From: JBMSHD01 sp049416425
GTDB lineage: Bacteria > Pseudomonadota > Gammaproteobacteria > Francisellales > Francisellaceae
Assembly (NCBI GenBank): GCA_049416425.1
Contig: JBMSHD010000101.1
Location: 1-7,462 of the forward strand
DNA length: 7,462 nt
Reading direction: 5' to 3'
The stretch's first letter is position 1, and each line of letters opens with the position of its first letter. The translations under genes were made by a program, and so were the position numbers. Of this stretch, positions 1-5,862 are shown piece after piece. The notes below the pieces were generated by a model. It saw nothing but the letters and a program-made list of their open reading frames with translations, searched no databases and was not told where the DNA came from.

Positions 1-36
1 TGGAAGATATTTCGCCATGAAAAAAAGGAAGTTATT

Positions 37-68
37 TTGCGCGCGTTCCTAAACACTTGTGCTAAAAT
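37..68 (+). promoter_or_regulatory. Probable extended -10 promoter for the acidic exported protein gene
   Basis: An extended -10 element, TGCTAAAAT, lies at 60-68 (TAAAAT at 63-68). The best -35-like hexamer, TTGCGC at 37-42, sits 20 bases upstream, which is too far for a classic pair, so the TG extension would have to carry recognition. Transcription would begin near 75, leaving a leader of about 70 bases before the ATG at 146. A perfect 8-bp palindrome, CGTTAACG (75-82), falls at the predicted start site and could be an operator. This is a consensus match by eye only. Confidence 0.38.
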
Positions 69-145
69 TAAAAGCGTTAACGTAGAGGCAGATAAAGCGC
101 TAATCTTAATCAAAATCCAACAACAAACCAATAAGGATAACTATC

Positions 146-484
146 ATGAATGCAATGAAAAAATCGATGATTGTGTTCACAGTGGCGGCAATGATGATGG
201 CTGGTGCCTTTGCATCTGACCAGAACACGATTCAGGATAACAATGATAATCAAACCAAAGCGATGAGCCTAGATCAGAACAATAGCCCACAGGATATGCA
301 GACCACTGACGATACCAGTAACCGTGCCTATATCGGCAGTCAGGATGCCGATATGCAGCAGGAAAATCAAGGCTACAGTGATGATCAGAATGAAGATTCA
401 AACGAGCAATATGATGAAGATCACGATGATGGTAGCTCACAAACAATGAGCCAGAATAATGAGAGCCAAGACGATGCCTATTAA
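146..484 (+). CDS. Small exported, highly acidic, low-complexity protein of unknown function
   Basis: I do not recognise this 112-residue protein. The start at 146 is supported by AAGGA at 133-137, eight bases upstream; the next ATG (155) would be too far from it. Residues 1-23 form a classic Sec signal peptide: two lysines at 5-6, a hydrophobic core rich in Val, Ala and Met, and an AFA|S cleavage site. The predicted mature chain of 89 residues has 18 Asp, 5 Glu, 12 Asn and 15 Gln, but only one Lys and one Arg and no Cys. It should therefore be strongly anionic and largely disordered, acting in the periplasm or outside the cell. The acidic character rises toward the C terminus (around residues 78-96 of the precursor). 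No lipobox and no membrane segment after the signal are present. A role in binding cations or a surface is conceivable but is inference. The gene stands alone on its strand and ends exactly where an IS481-type relic begins. Confidence 0.72.
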   Translation: MNAMKKSMIVFTVAAMMMAGAFASDQNTIQDNNDNQTKAMSLDQNNSPQDMQTTDDTSNRAYIGSQDADMQQENQGYSDDQNEDSNEQYDEDHDDGSSQTMSQNNESQDDAY

Positions 485-517
485 ATCGTGAATATCAGCT
501 GCGTTCCGGCTCACGAT
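485..517. repeat. Inverted repeat just after the acidic protein gene
   Basis: ATCGTGA (485-491) and TCACGAT (511-517) are perfect 7-base arms around a 19-base loop, starting directly after the stop codon at 482-484. It could act as a transcription end or an mRNA 3' stabiliser, but no T-run follows on the plus strand, so it is not a standard intrinsic terminator. It also overlaps the transposase relic, so it may be chance. Confidence 0.3.
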
Positions 518-552
518 GTTATGGAAAAACGCCCATGCAAATGTTTAATGAC

Positions 553-579
553 ACCAAAGAATTGGCGCAAAACGCGCAA
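553..579 (-). terminator. Weak candidate terminator downstream of tsaB
   Basis: Read on the minus strand after the tsaB stop, TTGCGC, loop GTTTT, then GCGCCAA (579 down to 562) can form a six-pair stem with one bulged C. TTCTTT follows (561-556). The T-tract is interrupted and the stem is short, so this is a weak candidate for the end of the ratA-tsaB operon. Rho-dependent ending is equally possible. Confidence 0.25.
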
Positions 580-590
580 CTTGAAAAATA

Positions 591-1235
591 TCAGGTTAAT
601 TTCTTCCAGTTTTTCAATCCTTGAAGATAAACCGGCAACACCTCTGTTGACACCACTTGTGGATGTTCATGATAATAGCTCAGAATTTCTGGAAACATAA
701 ACTGGGTATCCGGGCAGTAATGATCGATATCGATCTCCATATTGCAGCCGGCAATTCTATCGCCGACAATGAGATCGGACGGCTGGGTATCAATGGAATC
801 GATCTCCTGACAACATTCATCAACCGATAACAGCCGACCACTATCATCAAATTCAAAATACCCGACATAGGCATCTCCCATACGCGCATCGAGCAAAACG
901 GTGATGCGATTGACATGATGCGTCCAAAAAACCTGATGGGCAATCGCCGAGAGACTCGAGAAACCAACCACAGGACAGTTCAATACATATGCCATGGCTT
1001 GAACCACTGCCGCCGAGAGACGAACGCCAACAAAACTGCCGGGGCCTCGACCATAGGCTATAAGGCCAAGATTGCTTTTATTGACTGAAGCCAGGGTTAA
1101 AACCTCGTCGATCATATTAAGAAGCCGCTCATTATGCTGCCGCGGCAAATCTTCGGTGATCGTGTAAATCACATTATTTTTACTGAGCGATACCGAACAA
1201 AACTGCGTCGAGGTATCTATCGCTATTATATTCAT
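591..1235 (-). CDS. tsaB: tRNA threonylcarbamoyladenosine biosynthesis protein TsaB
   Basis: TsaB is the non-catalytic partner of TsaD in the TsaBDE complex. That complex transfers the threonylcarbamoyl group made by TsaC onto A37 of ANN-decoding tRNAs (t6A), in the cytoplasm. The protein has 214 residues; the E. coli one is about 230. It begins with the ASKHA-fold motif AIDTST (residues 5-10). It then shows GRGPGSFVGVRL (62-73), where most family members have Thr rather than Val after SF, and LLDARMGDAYVGYF (114-127). The C-terminal PVYLQ (201-205) and WKKLT (210-214) correspond to the PVYLRN and WKKLPG ending of E. coli TsaB, so the 3' end is nearly complete despite the IS relic beside it. 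The ATG at 1235 lies two bases after the mnmC stop, with AGAG seven bases upstream, so translation is probably coupled. It is the last gene of the operon. Confidence 0.95.
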   Translation of the reverse strand: MNIIAIDTSTQFCSVSLSKNNVIYTITEDLPRQHNERLLNMIDEVLTLASVNKSNLGLIAYGRGPGSFVGVRLSAAVVQAMAYVLNCPVVGFSSLSAIAHQVFWTHHVNRITVLLDARMGDAYVGYFEFDDSGRLLSVDECCQEIDSIDTQPSDLIVGDRIAGCNMEIDIDHYCPDTQFMFPEILSYYHEHPQVVSTEVLPVYLQGLKNWKKLT

Positions 1236-1237
1236 TG

Positions 1238-3187
1238 TTAACTCTTTTTTCGTTTAAAGTCCCTGACCCAAAATCGCGCCGGATGAAGCTGTTTTAATAA
1301 TGGGTAAGAAAGTGGATACACTGGTGCCTTTGCAATCATTGTCGCAACTATTTCTGCCGCCAGCAAAGAGGAAGCCAGACCTTTTGAGCCAAAGCCACCA
1401 CTGACATAAAGCCCGTCAAGATAGTCATTATCTGTCAATCGAGAGGCAGGATAGCCACAGGACAAGCCCTTATAATACTGTTTCTTGAAGTGATCAAAAT
1501 CACCCATTGCTCCGATAATGGGTAGATGATCCGAGGTCACACAACGCGTCGAGACTCGCCCAGATTCAAGCGTTATCCCTTTCACCGATGATATCATCTC
1601 AGATAGCATATTCAGGTTTTCTTCATGATCATGAGCACGAACCTCAAGTCCTGTATCCGTATTTTTGCGATAGGTCGCCCCTGTGATCTGTATCCCATGA
1701 ATGTTTGGCAACAAATATCCCTTATACATGATGATCGTCTGGCTGCCAACGGGTTCTGTCAATGCTGAGATCTGTCCTGAGGCTGGAAACAGTGGAATAT
1801 CACGGGTATAAGGCATCGTTTTCATGCCACTGCCCGAAGCGATGACGACCGCCTGATAGCGATGTTTCTGACCGTTTAAAAGCGTAATTTGCCACTCATT
1901 ATCAACCGGTATGATTTCCAGCACCTCACTGCCGGCTCTAAATCTACTATATCCTGCTGCAGCCGCAAACAGTGCTTTGCAATATGAGACCGGAGAGACG
2001 GCCATTGCCGTTGGATAGTAGGCGGCCGGTGACTCAATGGCAATGCCGGCAATGGCTGAAGCTTTATCGGCGCCGATCAGTTGGACAATATCATCATTGA
2101 GACAACGCCGTTTAAGCAAATCGGCAAAATAGCGCTGTTCCTGTTCCGTCTTTAACAATTCCAAGGCTCCACATTCAATATGAGTGACATCGGCATGCTG
2201 TTTTATAAACTGTCGAGTTGCCAAAAATCCACTGGTATGAAAGGTTTCTGAGGCATTTTGATCTTTGTTGAGATAGGGTCGCAAAATACCAAAAGCATTG
2301 CCTGAAGCCGCTTGAGCCAACGATGCTTCTTTGTCAAAAATATCCCCAGCAATTTTGTATCGACTCAAGGCATAAGCGACCGCCATACCAGCCATTCCTG
2401 CACCGATAATGGCGACACGATCGGGGATGCAAGATGGTTTCGGCAGAGAAAAATAAGGCGTTTTATGAGGAAGCGAGATGCCGCTTTCCTCTCCCTGATA
2501 ATGTCCGTAAATCATCTGCTTCTTTCTACCGAAGCCTTTTGTTTTTTCAACCTTAAAACCAGCCGCTTCAAGCCCTCTTCTGACCTGGCCTGCTACCGTG
2601 AAGGTGGCAAATGTGGTTTGCCGATGAGATAATCCGGCCATCCCTGCAAACAAAACATCAGACCACATATCAGGATTTTTAGCCGGAGCAAACCCGTCCA
2701 AATACCACGCATCAACACGAGCCACAAGCCCTTTGATCGCTTTGACAACATCGGTAAAGATCAGCGTCAGATCAAGATCGTCAGCCAGACTCAGGGTGAT
2801 TTGTCCCTCATAGCGCAAAGGATAATACGCAAGAAGCCTCTGCACCAATTTTTCCAATTCGGGAAAACAGGCTAACGCCCTAGTCAAATCAGCACAATCA
2901 AGCGGATATTTCTCAATACTGATAAAATGAAGTCGACCCTCTCTTTTGTTACAAGACAGCCATAGCTGCCAGGTCGCCAGAAAATTAAGTCCTGTACCAA
3001 AACCAGTCTCGGCGATAACAAAGTGCTGCCCTGTCTCTAGATCCTCAAAGCGGTTTTTGAGATTATTATGCGCCAAAAACACATGACGCGACTCAAACAA
3101 TCCATCTTCCATTGAAAAATAAATATCATTAAAGATGCCAGAAACCGGCACTCCATCATCGCGCCAGCGTAATAAATCATCCGTCAT
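1238..3187 (-). CDS. mnmC: Bifunctional tRNA (mnm5s2U34) biosynthesis enzyme MnmC
   Basis: MnmC completes the 5-methylaminomethyl group at wobble U34 of tRNAs such as those for Lys, Glu and Gln, after MnmEG. Its FAD domain removes the carboxymethyl part of cmnm5U to give nm5U, and its SAM domain methylates that to mnm5U. Both domains are present and in the usual order. Counting from the ATG at 3187, the N-terminal methyltransferase has the SAM-binding ETGFGTGLNF (60-69) and the family motif WYLDGFAPAKNPDMW (161-175). The C-terminal oxidoreductase starts at about 255 with the dinucleotide motif AIIGAGMAGMA (259-269), then ASGNAFGILRP (294-304), and ends with GGFGSKGLASSLLAAE (597-612). The 649-residue length is close to the 668 of E. 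coli. An in-frame GTG at 3190 lies directly before the ATG; neither has a clear ribosome site. The start is four bases after the thioesterase stop, suggesting coupling. No disruption is seen. Confidence 0.96.
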   Translation of the reverse strand: MTDDLLRWRDDGVPVSGIFNDIYFSMEDGLFESRHVFLAHNNLKNRFEDLETGQHFVIAETGFGTGLNFLATWQLWLSCNKREGRLHFISIEKYPLDCADLTRALACFPELEKLVQRLLAYYPLRYEGQITLSLADDLDLTLIFTDVVKAIKGLVARVDAWYLDGFAPAKNPDMWSDVLFAGMAGLSHRQTTFATFTVAGQVRRGLEAAGFKVEKTKGFGRKKQMIYGHYQGEESGISLPHKTPYFSLPKPSCIPDRVAIIGAGMAGMAVAYALSRYKIAGDIFDKEASLAQAASGNAFGILRPYLNKDQNASETFHTSGFLATRQFIKQHADVTHIECGALELLKTEQEQRYFADLLKRRCLNDDIVQLIGADKASAIAGIAIESPAAYYPTAMAVSPVSYCKALFAAAAGYSRFRAGSEVLEIIPVDNEWQITLLNGQKHRYQAVVIASGSGMKTMPYTRDIPLFPASGQISALTEPVGSQTIIMYKGYLLPNIHGIQITGATYRKNTDTGLEVRAHDHEENLNMLSEMISSVKGITLESGRVSTRCVTSDHLPIIGAMGDFDHFKKQYYKGLSCGYPASRLTDNDYLDGLYVSGGFGSKGLASSLLAAEIVATMIAKAPVYPLSYPLLKQLHPARFWVRDFKRKKS

Positions 3188-3191
3188 CACA

Positions 3192-3614
3192 TTAACGATT
3201 CTGAACGGAAACCGTGTGTCGACTTACCGATATCAGTTTTCCGACTTCATTGCTAATCTCAATCGACCACACCTGTGTGGTTTTCCCCAGATGAAATGGA
3301 CGCGCACAGGCTGTTAAAACACCGGATTTAGCCGGACGCAAATGGTTGGTGTTGATCTCAAGACCAACACAATACTGCAAACGGTTATCAACGGCATAAT
3401 TGGCCGCCGTCGAGCCGACCGTCTCGGCAATCACACAGGAAACCCCGCCATTCATGATTCCCAAAGGCTGCTTGACTTTATCGGTAACCGGCATCGTCGC
3501 CTTCAAATAATCTTCCCCAAATTCAATAAATTCAATGTCGAGAAAGTCAGCTAAGGTTCCTCTGCCGCGCTCATTTAATAATGTTGTTGATATTTCACTT
3601 CTCCAAATTGCCAT
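3192..3614 (-). CDS. Hotdog-fold acyl-CoA thioesterase, YdiI/YbdB-like
   Basis: This 140-residue protein aligns along its full length with the E. coli YdiI (MenI) and YbdB (EntH) thioesterases, which hydrolyse aryl- or acyl-CoA or acyl-carrier thioesters. Shared stretches include FLDIEF, ATMPV, KQPLGIMNGG, ETVGS, GLEINTNH and HLGKTTQVW-IEI. Counting from the ATG at 3614, the catalytic Glu is E64 (E63 in YdiI), with Q49, S68 and H91 also retained. The His of the HGG motif (H54 in YdiI) is Asn55 here. The start is chosen because AAGGAG lies seven bases before the ATG; the adjoining GTG at 3617 would leave only four. No menaquinone or enterobactin genes are in view, so the substrate is unknown. 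A housekeeping CoA-thioester proofreading role is inferred. It sits between rnfH (12-base gap) and mnmC in the operon. Confidence 0.88.
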   Translation of the reverse strand: MAIWRSEISTTLLNERGRGTLADFLDIEFIEFGEDYLKATMPVTDKVKQPLGIMNGGVSCVIAETVGSTAANYAVDNRLQYCVGLEINTNHLRPAKSGVLTACARPFHLGKTTQVWSIEISNEVGKLISVSRHTVSVQNR

Positions 3615-3621
3615 CACTTTT

Positions 3622-3627
3622 CTCCTT
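3622..3627 (-). promoter_or_regulatory. Ribosome binding site deciding the thioesterase start
   Basis: AAGGAG, read on the minus strand, lies seven bases before ATG 3614 and only four before GTG 3617, so it favours the ATG. It abuts and partly overlaps the rnfH stop codon (3627-3629), consistent with reinitiation by ribosomes finishing rnfH. Confidence 0.7.
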
Positions 3628-3929
3628 TAAGCACCAAATAACTTCATACCCTGTTGTTTTCGTTTCTGTTCCGCTCGGATACGTCTGGCGGCTTTGGGAT
3701 CAATGGTCAAATCCCGATAGATTTCAACGCGATCCCCCTCGTTCAGCACCCGATCCAAGCGGATAAAACTGCTGAAAATTCCAATCTTGTTTTTGCCTAA
3801 ATCAATCTCTTTAAAATCATCCAATACCCCAGAGACTTCAATTGCCTCGTTGACCTTTGTGCCTTTTTTACAATCAAGCCGATAACATTTCTGGTCTTCA
3901 ACACCACAGTAGATGACTTCAATTTTCAT
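3627..3929 (-). CDS. rnfH: RnfH family ubiquitin-like protein (UPF0125)
   Basis: This is a 100-residue beta-grasp protein of the RnfH family. Its precise role is not settled; the name comes from association with rnf electron-transport genes in some bacteria, but no rnf genes are visible here. Family features are the N-terminal strand IEVIYCG (3-9), GTKVNEAIEVSGVL (23-36), EIDLGKNKIGIF (41-52), LDRVLNEGDRVEIYRDL (58-74) and the basic tail DPKAARRIRAEQKRK (77-91). The conserved GIFG segment reads GIFS here. The start codon overlaps the ratA stop by four bases (ATGA, 3926-3929), a strong sign of translational coupling, and no clear independent ribosome site is seen. ratA-rnfH beside smpB is a recurring arrangement in gammaproteobacteria. 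Confidence 0.9.
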   Translation of the reverse strand: MKIEVIYCGVEDQKCYRLDCKKGTKVNEAIEVSGVLDDFKEIDLGKNKIGIFSSFIRLDRVLNEGDRVEIYRDLTIDPKAARRIRAEQKRKQQGMKLFGA

Positions 3930-4366
3930 CGTGTTGCACCATAAACCACTTTCGCTCGCTGACAGAAGGCATCAAGCATGGTATTGGCCAGATTATTGAA
4001 AACCACGCCAAGCGCCATACCAATGAGACGATTAGAAAACTCAAATTCAAGGTTTAAGCTGACCTTGGCCGAATCATCACCCAAATCCATAAAATGCCAT
4101 AATCCGCTTAAACGCTTAAACGGCCCTTTAAGCAGGCGTATTCGAATTTCTTCACCAGGAATCATATCATTATGGGTGCCAAAATCAATTTTGACACCTC
4201 CTTTGGCAATTTTAAGCGTTGCCTTAGCCTCTGTTTCTGTATGCAGATGCACATCCACTGACTGGCACATTGGTAAGAACTCGGGATAGGCATTGATGTC
4301 GTTAACAAGTTCATACATCTTCTCAGCACTGAAATGAACGAGCGCTGTGCGATGAATTGTTGTCAT
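3926..4366 (-). CDS. ratA: RatA / COQ10-like SRPBCC (START fold) protein
   Basis: This protein of 146 residues belongs to the Coq10/RatA family with a START-like lipid-binding fold. In E. coli RatA was reported to block joining of ribosomal subunits and was named as a toxin paired with RnfH (RatB). In mitochondria, the related Coq10 binds ubiquinone. Either role could apply and the sequence does not decide. Family marks are LVNDINAYPEFLPMC (20-34), GPFKRLSGLWHF (81-92), LEFEFSNRLIG (106-116) and the closing helix around MLDAFCQRAKVVYG (130-143). The length is typical. The ATG at 4366 has AGAG seven bases upstream. It is the first gene of the minus-strand operon running to tsaB and is divergent from smpB. 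Toxin status is doubtful given how widely this gene is conserved. Confidence 0.9.
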   Translation of the reverse strand: MTTIHRTALVHFSAEKMYELVNDINAYPEFLPMCQSVDVHLHTETEAKATLKIAKGGVKIDFGTHNDMIPGEEIRIRLLKGPFKRLSGLWHFMDLGDDSAKVSLNLEFEFSNRLIGMALGVVFNNLANTMLDAFCQRAKVVYGATR

Positions 4367-4392
4367 AATGTTTCTCTTAATCGACTTTCGTG

Positions 4393-4401
4393 TGTTAAAA
4401 T
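4393..4401 (+). promoter_or_regulatory. Extended -10 promoter candidate for smpB
   Basis: TGTTAAAAT at 4393-4401 is an extended -10 (TG, one base, TAAAAT). No convincing -35 lies 16-18 bases upstream. Start near 4408 would give a leader of about 34 bases. It lies next to the ratA -10 on the other strand, so the two transcription start regions overlap. Confidence 0.42.
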
Positions 4402-4408
4402 CCTGTCT

Positions 4409-4436
4409 ATTGTAACGCTAATTCAGCAAATTTCAA
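4409..4436 (-). promoter_or_regulatory. Sigma-70-type promoter for the ratA-tsaB operon
   Basis: On the minus strand TTGAAA (4436-4431) and TACAAT (4414-4409) are separated by 16 bases. Each hexamer is one or two bases from consensus. Transcription would start near 4402, about 35 bases before the ratA ATG. This is the best promoter match in the window. Confidence 0.6.
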
Positions 4437-4441
4437 ATTAG

Positions 4442-4918
4442 ATGAAGAAAAACAAAGCCGCAAATAGCAATTTAATCGCCAAAAATAAAAAAGCCTGGCA
4501 CGACTACACCATTGAAGAGACGCTCGAGGCCGGCATCGTTCTGCAAGGTTGGGAAATCAAAAGTATTCGCGCCGGCAAGGTTCAGCTTGTCGATAGTCAT
4601 ATCCATATCAAAAAAGGAGAAATCTGGCTTTTCAATGCCCTTATCACCCCGCTGTTATCAGCCTCTACTCATATCGTCCCTGAACCGGCCTCAACTCGAA
4701 AACTTCTGCTGCATAAGCGACAGATCGGCCAATTAATCGGCAAAGTTGAGCAAAAGGGCTACACCCTTATTCCTCTGTCGATGTATTGGAAAGACAGCAA
4801 GGTTAAACTTGAGGTTGCACTGGCTCGCGGTAAAAAGCTGCATGATAAGCGGGAAGCCTCAAAAGCTGCCGACTGGAAGCGTGAGCAAGGTCGCCTGTTT
4901 AAAAAGACACAGCGATAA
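4442..4918 (+). CDS. smpB: SsrA-binding protein SmpB
   Basis: SmpB binds tmRNA and the decoding centre of stalled ribosomes, starting trans-translation, which frees the ribosome and tags the unfinished protein. The protein has 158 residues (E. coli 160). Conserved stretches are TIEETLEAGIVLQGWEIKS (23-41), IRAGK (42-46), LFNALITP (63-70), STRKLLLHKRQI (84-95) and LYWK-like MYWKDSKVKLEVALARGKK (114-132), then HDKRE (134-138). The basic C-terminal tail (from about 139), which enters the mRNA channel, is present and ends KKTQR. The start is fixed by homology. The bases before it (AAATTAG) contain no Shine-Dalgarno sequence, while the following codons are A-rich, which can favour initiation. The stop is two bases from the convergent ispH stop. 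The ssrA tmRNA gene is not in this window. Confidence 0.97.
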   Translation: MKKNKAANSNLIAKNKKAWHDYTIEETLEAGIVLQGWEIKSIRAGKVQLVDSHIHIKKGEIWLFNALITPLLSASTHIVPEPASTRKLLLHKRQIGQLIGKVEQKGYTLIPLSMYWKDSKVKLEVALARGKKLHDKREASKAADWKREQGRLFKKTQR

Positions 4919-4920
4919 TA

Positions 4921-5862
4921 TTATAATTTTGCCCGCAAAAGTCTCGGCAACGGAAAGGTTACCTCTTCGGCGACCCCTTCGAGATTGGAAAGTGTACAGC
5001 TTTCAAACCTGCTGAACAAGTAGTCCACCACACCTTCAACCAGGTATTCAGGCGCCGATGCGCCGGCGGTTATGCCACAGGATGTTTTGCCTTCAAACCA
5101 GTCAAGCTTGATGTCACCGGCGTCATCGATAAGATAAGCCTCGACCCCACAGTGTTGTGCCAGTTCCTTCAAACGATTAGAATTTGAGCTGTTTTTAGAG
5201 CCAACCACCAAAATAAGATCAACGACCTGAGCCAGACTGCGTACGGCATTCTGACGATTTTGCGTGGCATAACAGATATCTTCTTTTTTAGGTGCTGACA
5301 GAGCAGGAAAACGTCGATAAAGAGCGGCAATAATGTCTTTTGTCTCATCGACCGACAGTGTCGTCTGGGTTGCATAGATCAGCTTTTCCGGGTTTTCAAC
5401 TTCCAGCTTTTCGACATCAGCCACCGTTTCCACCAAATAAATTTTGGCATTCTTATTGTGATACTGCCCCAAGGTTCCCTCAACTTCAGGATGCCCCTTA
5501 TGACCAACGAGGATACATTCGATCTCTTCATCAGAGGCTTTTTTGACCTCTCGGTGAACTTTGGTGACCAAAGGACAGGTGGCATCATAAACCGTCAGAT
5601 TTTTGGAAGCGGCCTCATCTTTAACCGCCTGCGAAACGCCATGAGCCGAAAAGATACACACCGCATGATCCGGTACTTCATTGAGCTCTTTAACGAAAAC
5701 CGCGCCTTTTTGTTTAAGATCGCTGACCACGGCTCGATTGTGAACCACTTCGTGACGTACATAGATCGGATGAGGCTCAATCTTTAGTACATGTTCCACC
5801 ACATCGACGGCACGAGAAACACCGGCACAAAAACCACGGGGATTAGTAAGTATGATTCTCAT
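4921..5862 (-). CDS. ispH: 4-hydroxy-3-methylbut-2-enyl diphosphate reductase IspH
   Basis: IspH carries out the last step of the MEP isoprenoid pathway, reducing HMBPP to IPP and DMAPP with an oxygen-sensitive iron-sulfur cluster in the cytoplasm. The 313 residues compare with 316 in E. coli, and the key residues fall at the same numbers: cluster cysteines C12 (NPRGFCAGV), C96 (DATCPLV) and C197 (ICYATQNRQ); substrate-site H41, H74 (SAHGVS), H124 and E126 (HKGHPEVEG) and T167. GSKNSSNSNRL and ITAGASAPE supply the diphosphate-binding Ser/Asn residues near the C terminus. The ATG at 5862 overlaps the fkpB stop by four bases. Its GGGAG ribosome site (5871-5875) is inside the fkpB coding end, eight bases from the start. 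The gene is intact and is probably transcribed from the fkpB promoter. Confidence 0.98.
   Translation of the reverse strand: MRIILTNPRGFCAGVSRAVDVVEHVLKIEPHPIYVRHEVVHNRAVVSDLKQKGAVFVKELNEVPDHAVCIFSAHGVSQAVKDEAASKNLTVYDATCPLVTKVHREVKKASDEEIECILVGHKGHPEVEGTLGQYHNKNAKIYLVETVADVEKLEVENPEKLIYATQTTLSVDETKDIIAALYRRFPALSAPKKEDICYATQNRQNAVRSLAQVVDLILVVGSKNSSNSNRLKELAQHCGVEAYLIDDAGDIKLDWFEGKTSCGITAGASAPEYLVEGVVDYLFSRFESCTLSNLEGVAEEVTFPLPRLLRAKL

Larger units (their letters stand above)
484..597 (+). pseudogene. Relic of an IS481-type transposase C-terminus
   Basis: In the frame beginning at 481 (TTA AAT CGT...), the translation gives NREYQLRSGSRCYGKTPMQM followed by a segment resembling FxDxKxLAQ (544-570). 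From memory, this matches the C-terminal tail of IS481-family DDE transposases, where a YN-x-ER-x-HSG segment runs into CYGKTPMQTF and then a short LA-rich end. Only about 35-40 codons remain. There is no start codon with a ribosome site, no catalytic DDE triad and no recognisable upstream part, because the same frame is broken by stops inside the preceding gene. The frame runs on antisense into the tsaB 3' end until TGA at 622-624, but that part is explained by tsaB. No terminal inverted repeat is visible. The family assignment rests on motif recall. IS3-type relatives share similar tails, so IS481 is likely but not certain. Confidence 0.6.

Noticed and set aside
1..52. Possible 3' end of an upstream gene (stops at 18-20 and 50-52 in the other two frames), or a divergent gene starting from a minus-strand ATG at 16-18
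   Set aside because: Too few codons to judge; the minus-strand ATG has no purine-rich ribosome site before it.
1..219. Frame open from the window edge to 219 (TTG start at 37 preceded by AGGAAG)
   Set aside because: It overlaps the well-supported signal peptide gene at 146, and the translation resembles no protein I know. The open frame is more likely chance.
177..446. 89-residue minus-strand frame with many His and Tyr
   Set aside because: It is the complement of the Asp/Asn-rich codons (GAT, AAT) of the acidic gene; no independent signals.
488..700. 70-residue plus-strand frame between the acidic gene and tsaB
   Set aside because: It runs antisense into tsaB and is in a different frame from the transposase-like translation, which explains 484-597 better.
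3926..4366. ratA-rnfH as a true toxin-antitoxin module
   Set aside because: The pair is a broadly conserved housekeeping neighbourhood, and RnfH does not look like a typical antitoxin. The toxin label comes from overexpression work on the E. coli gene, so I annotate the fold instead.
4912..4930. AT-rich short palindrome between smpB and ispH as a two-way terminator
   Set aside because: The arms are only A/T pairs and too short for a stable stem, and no GC-rich hairpin is present.
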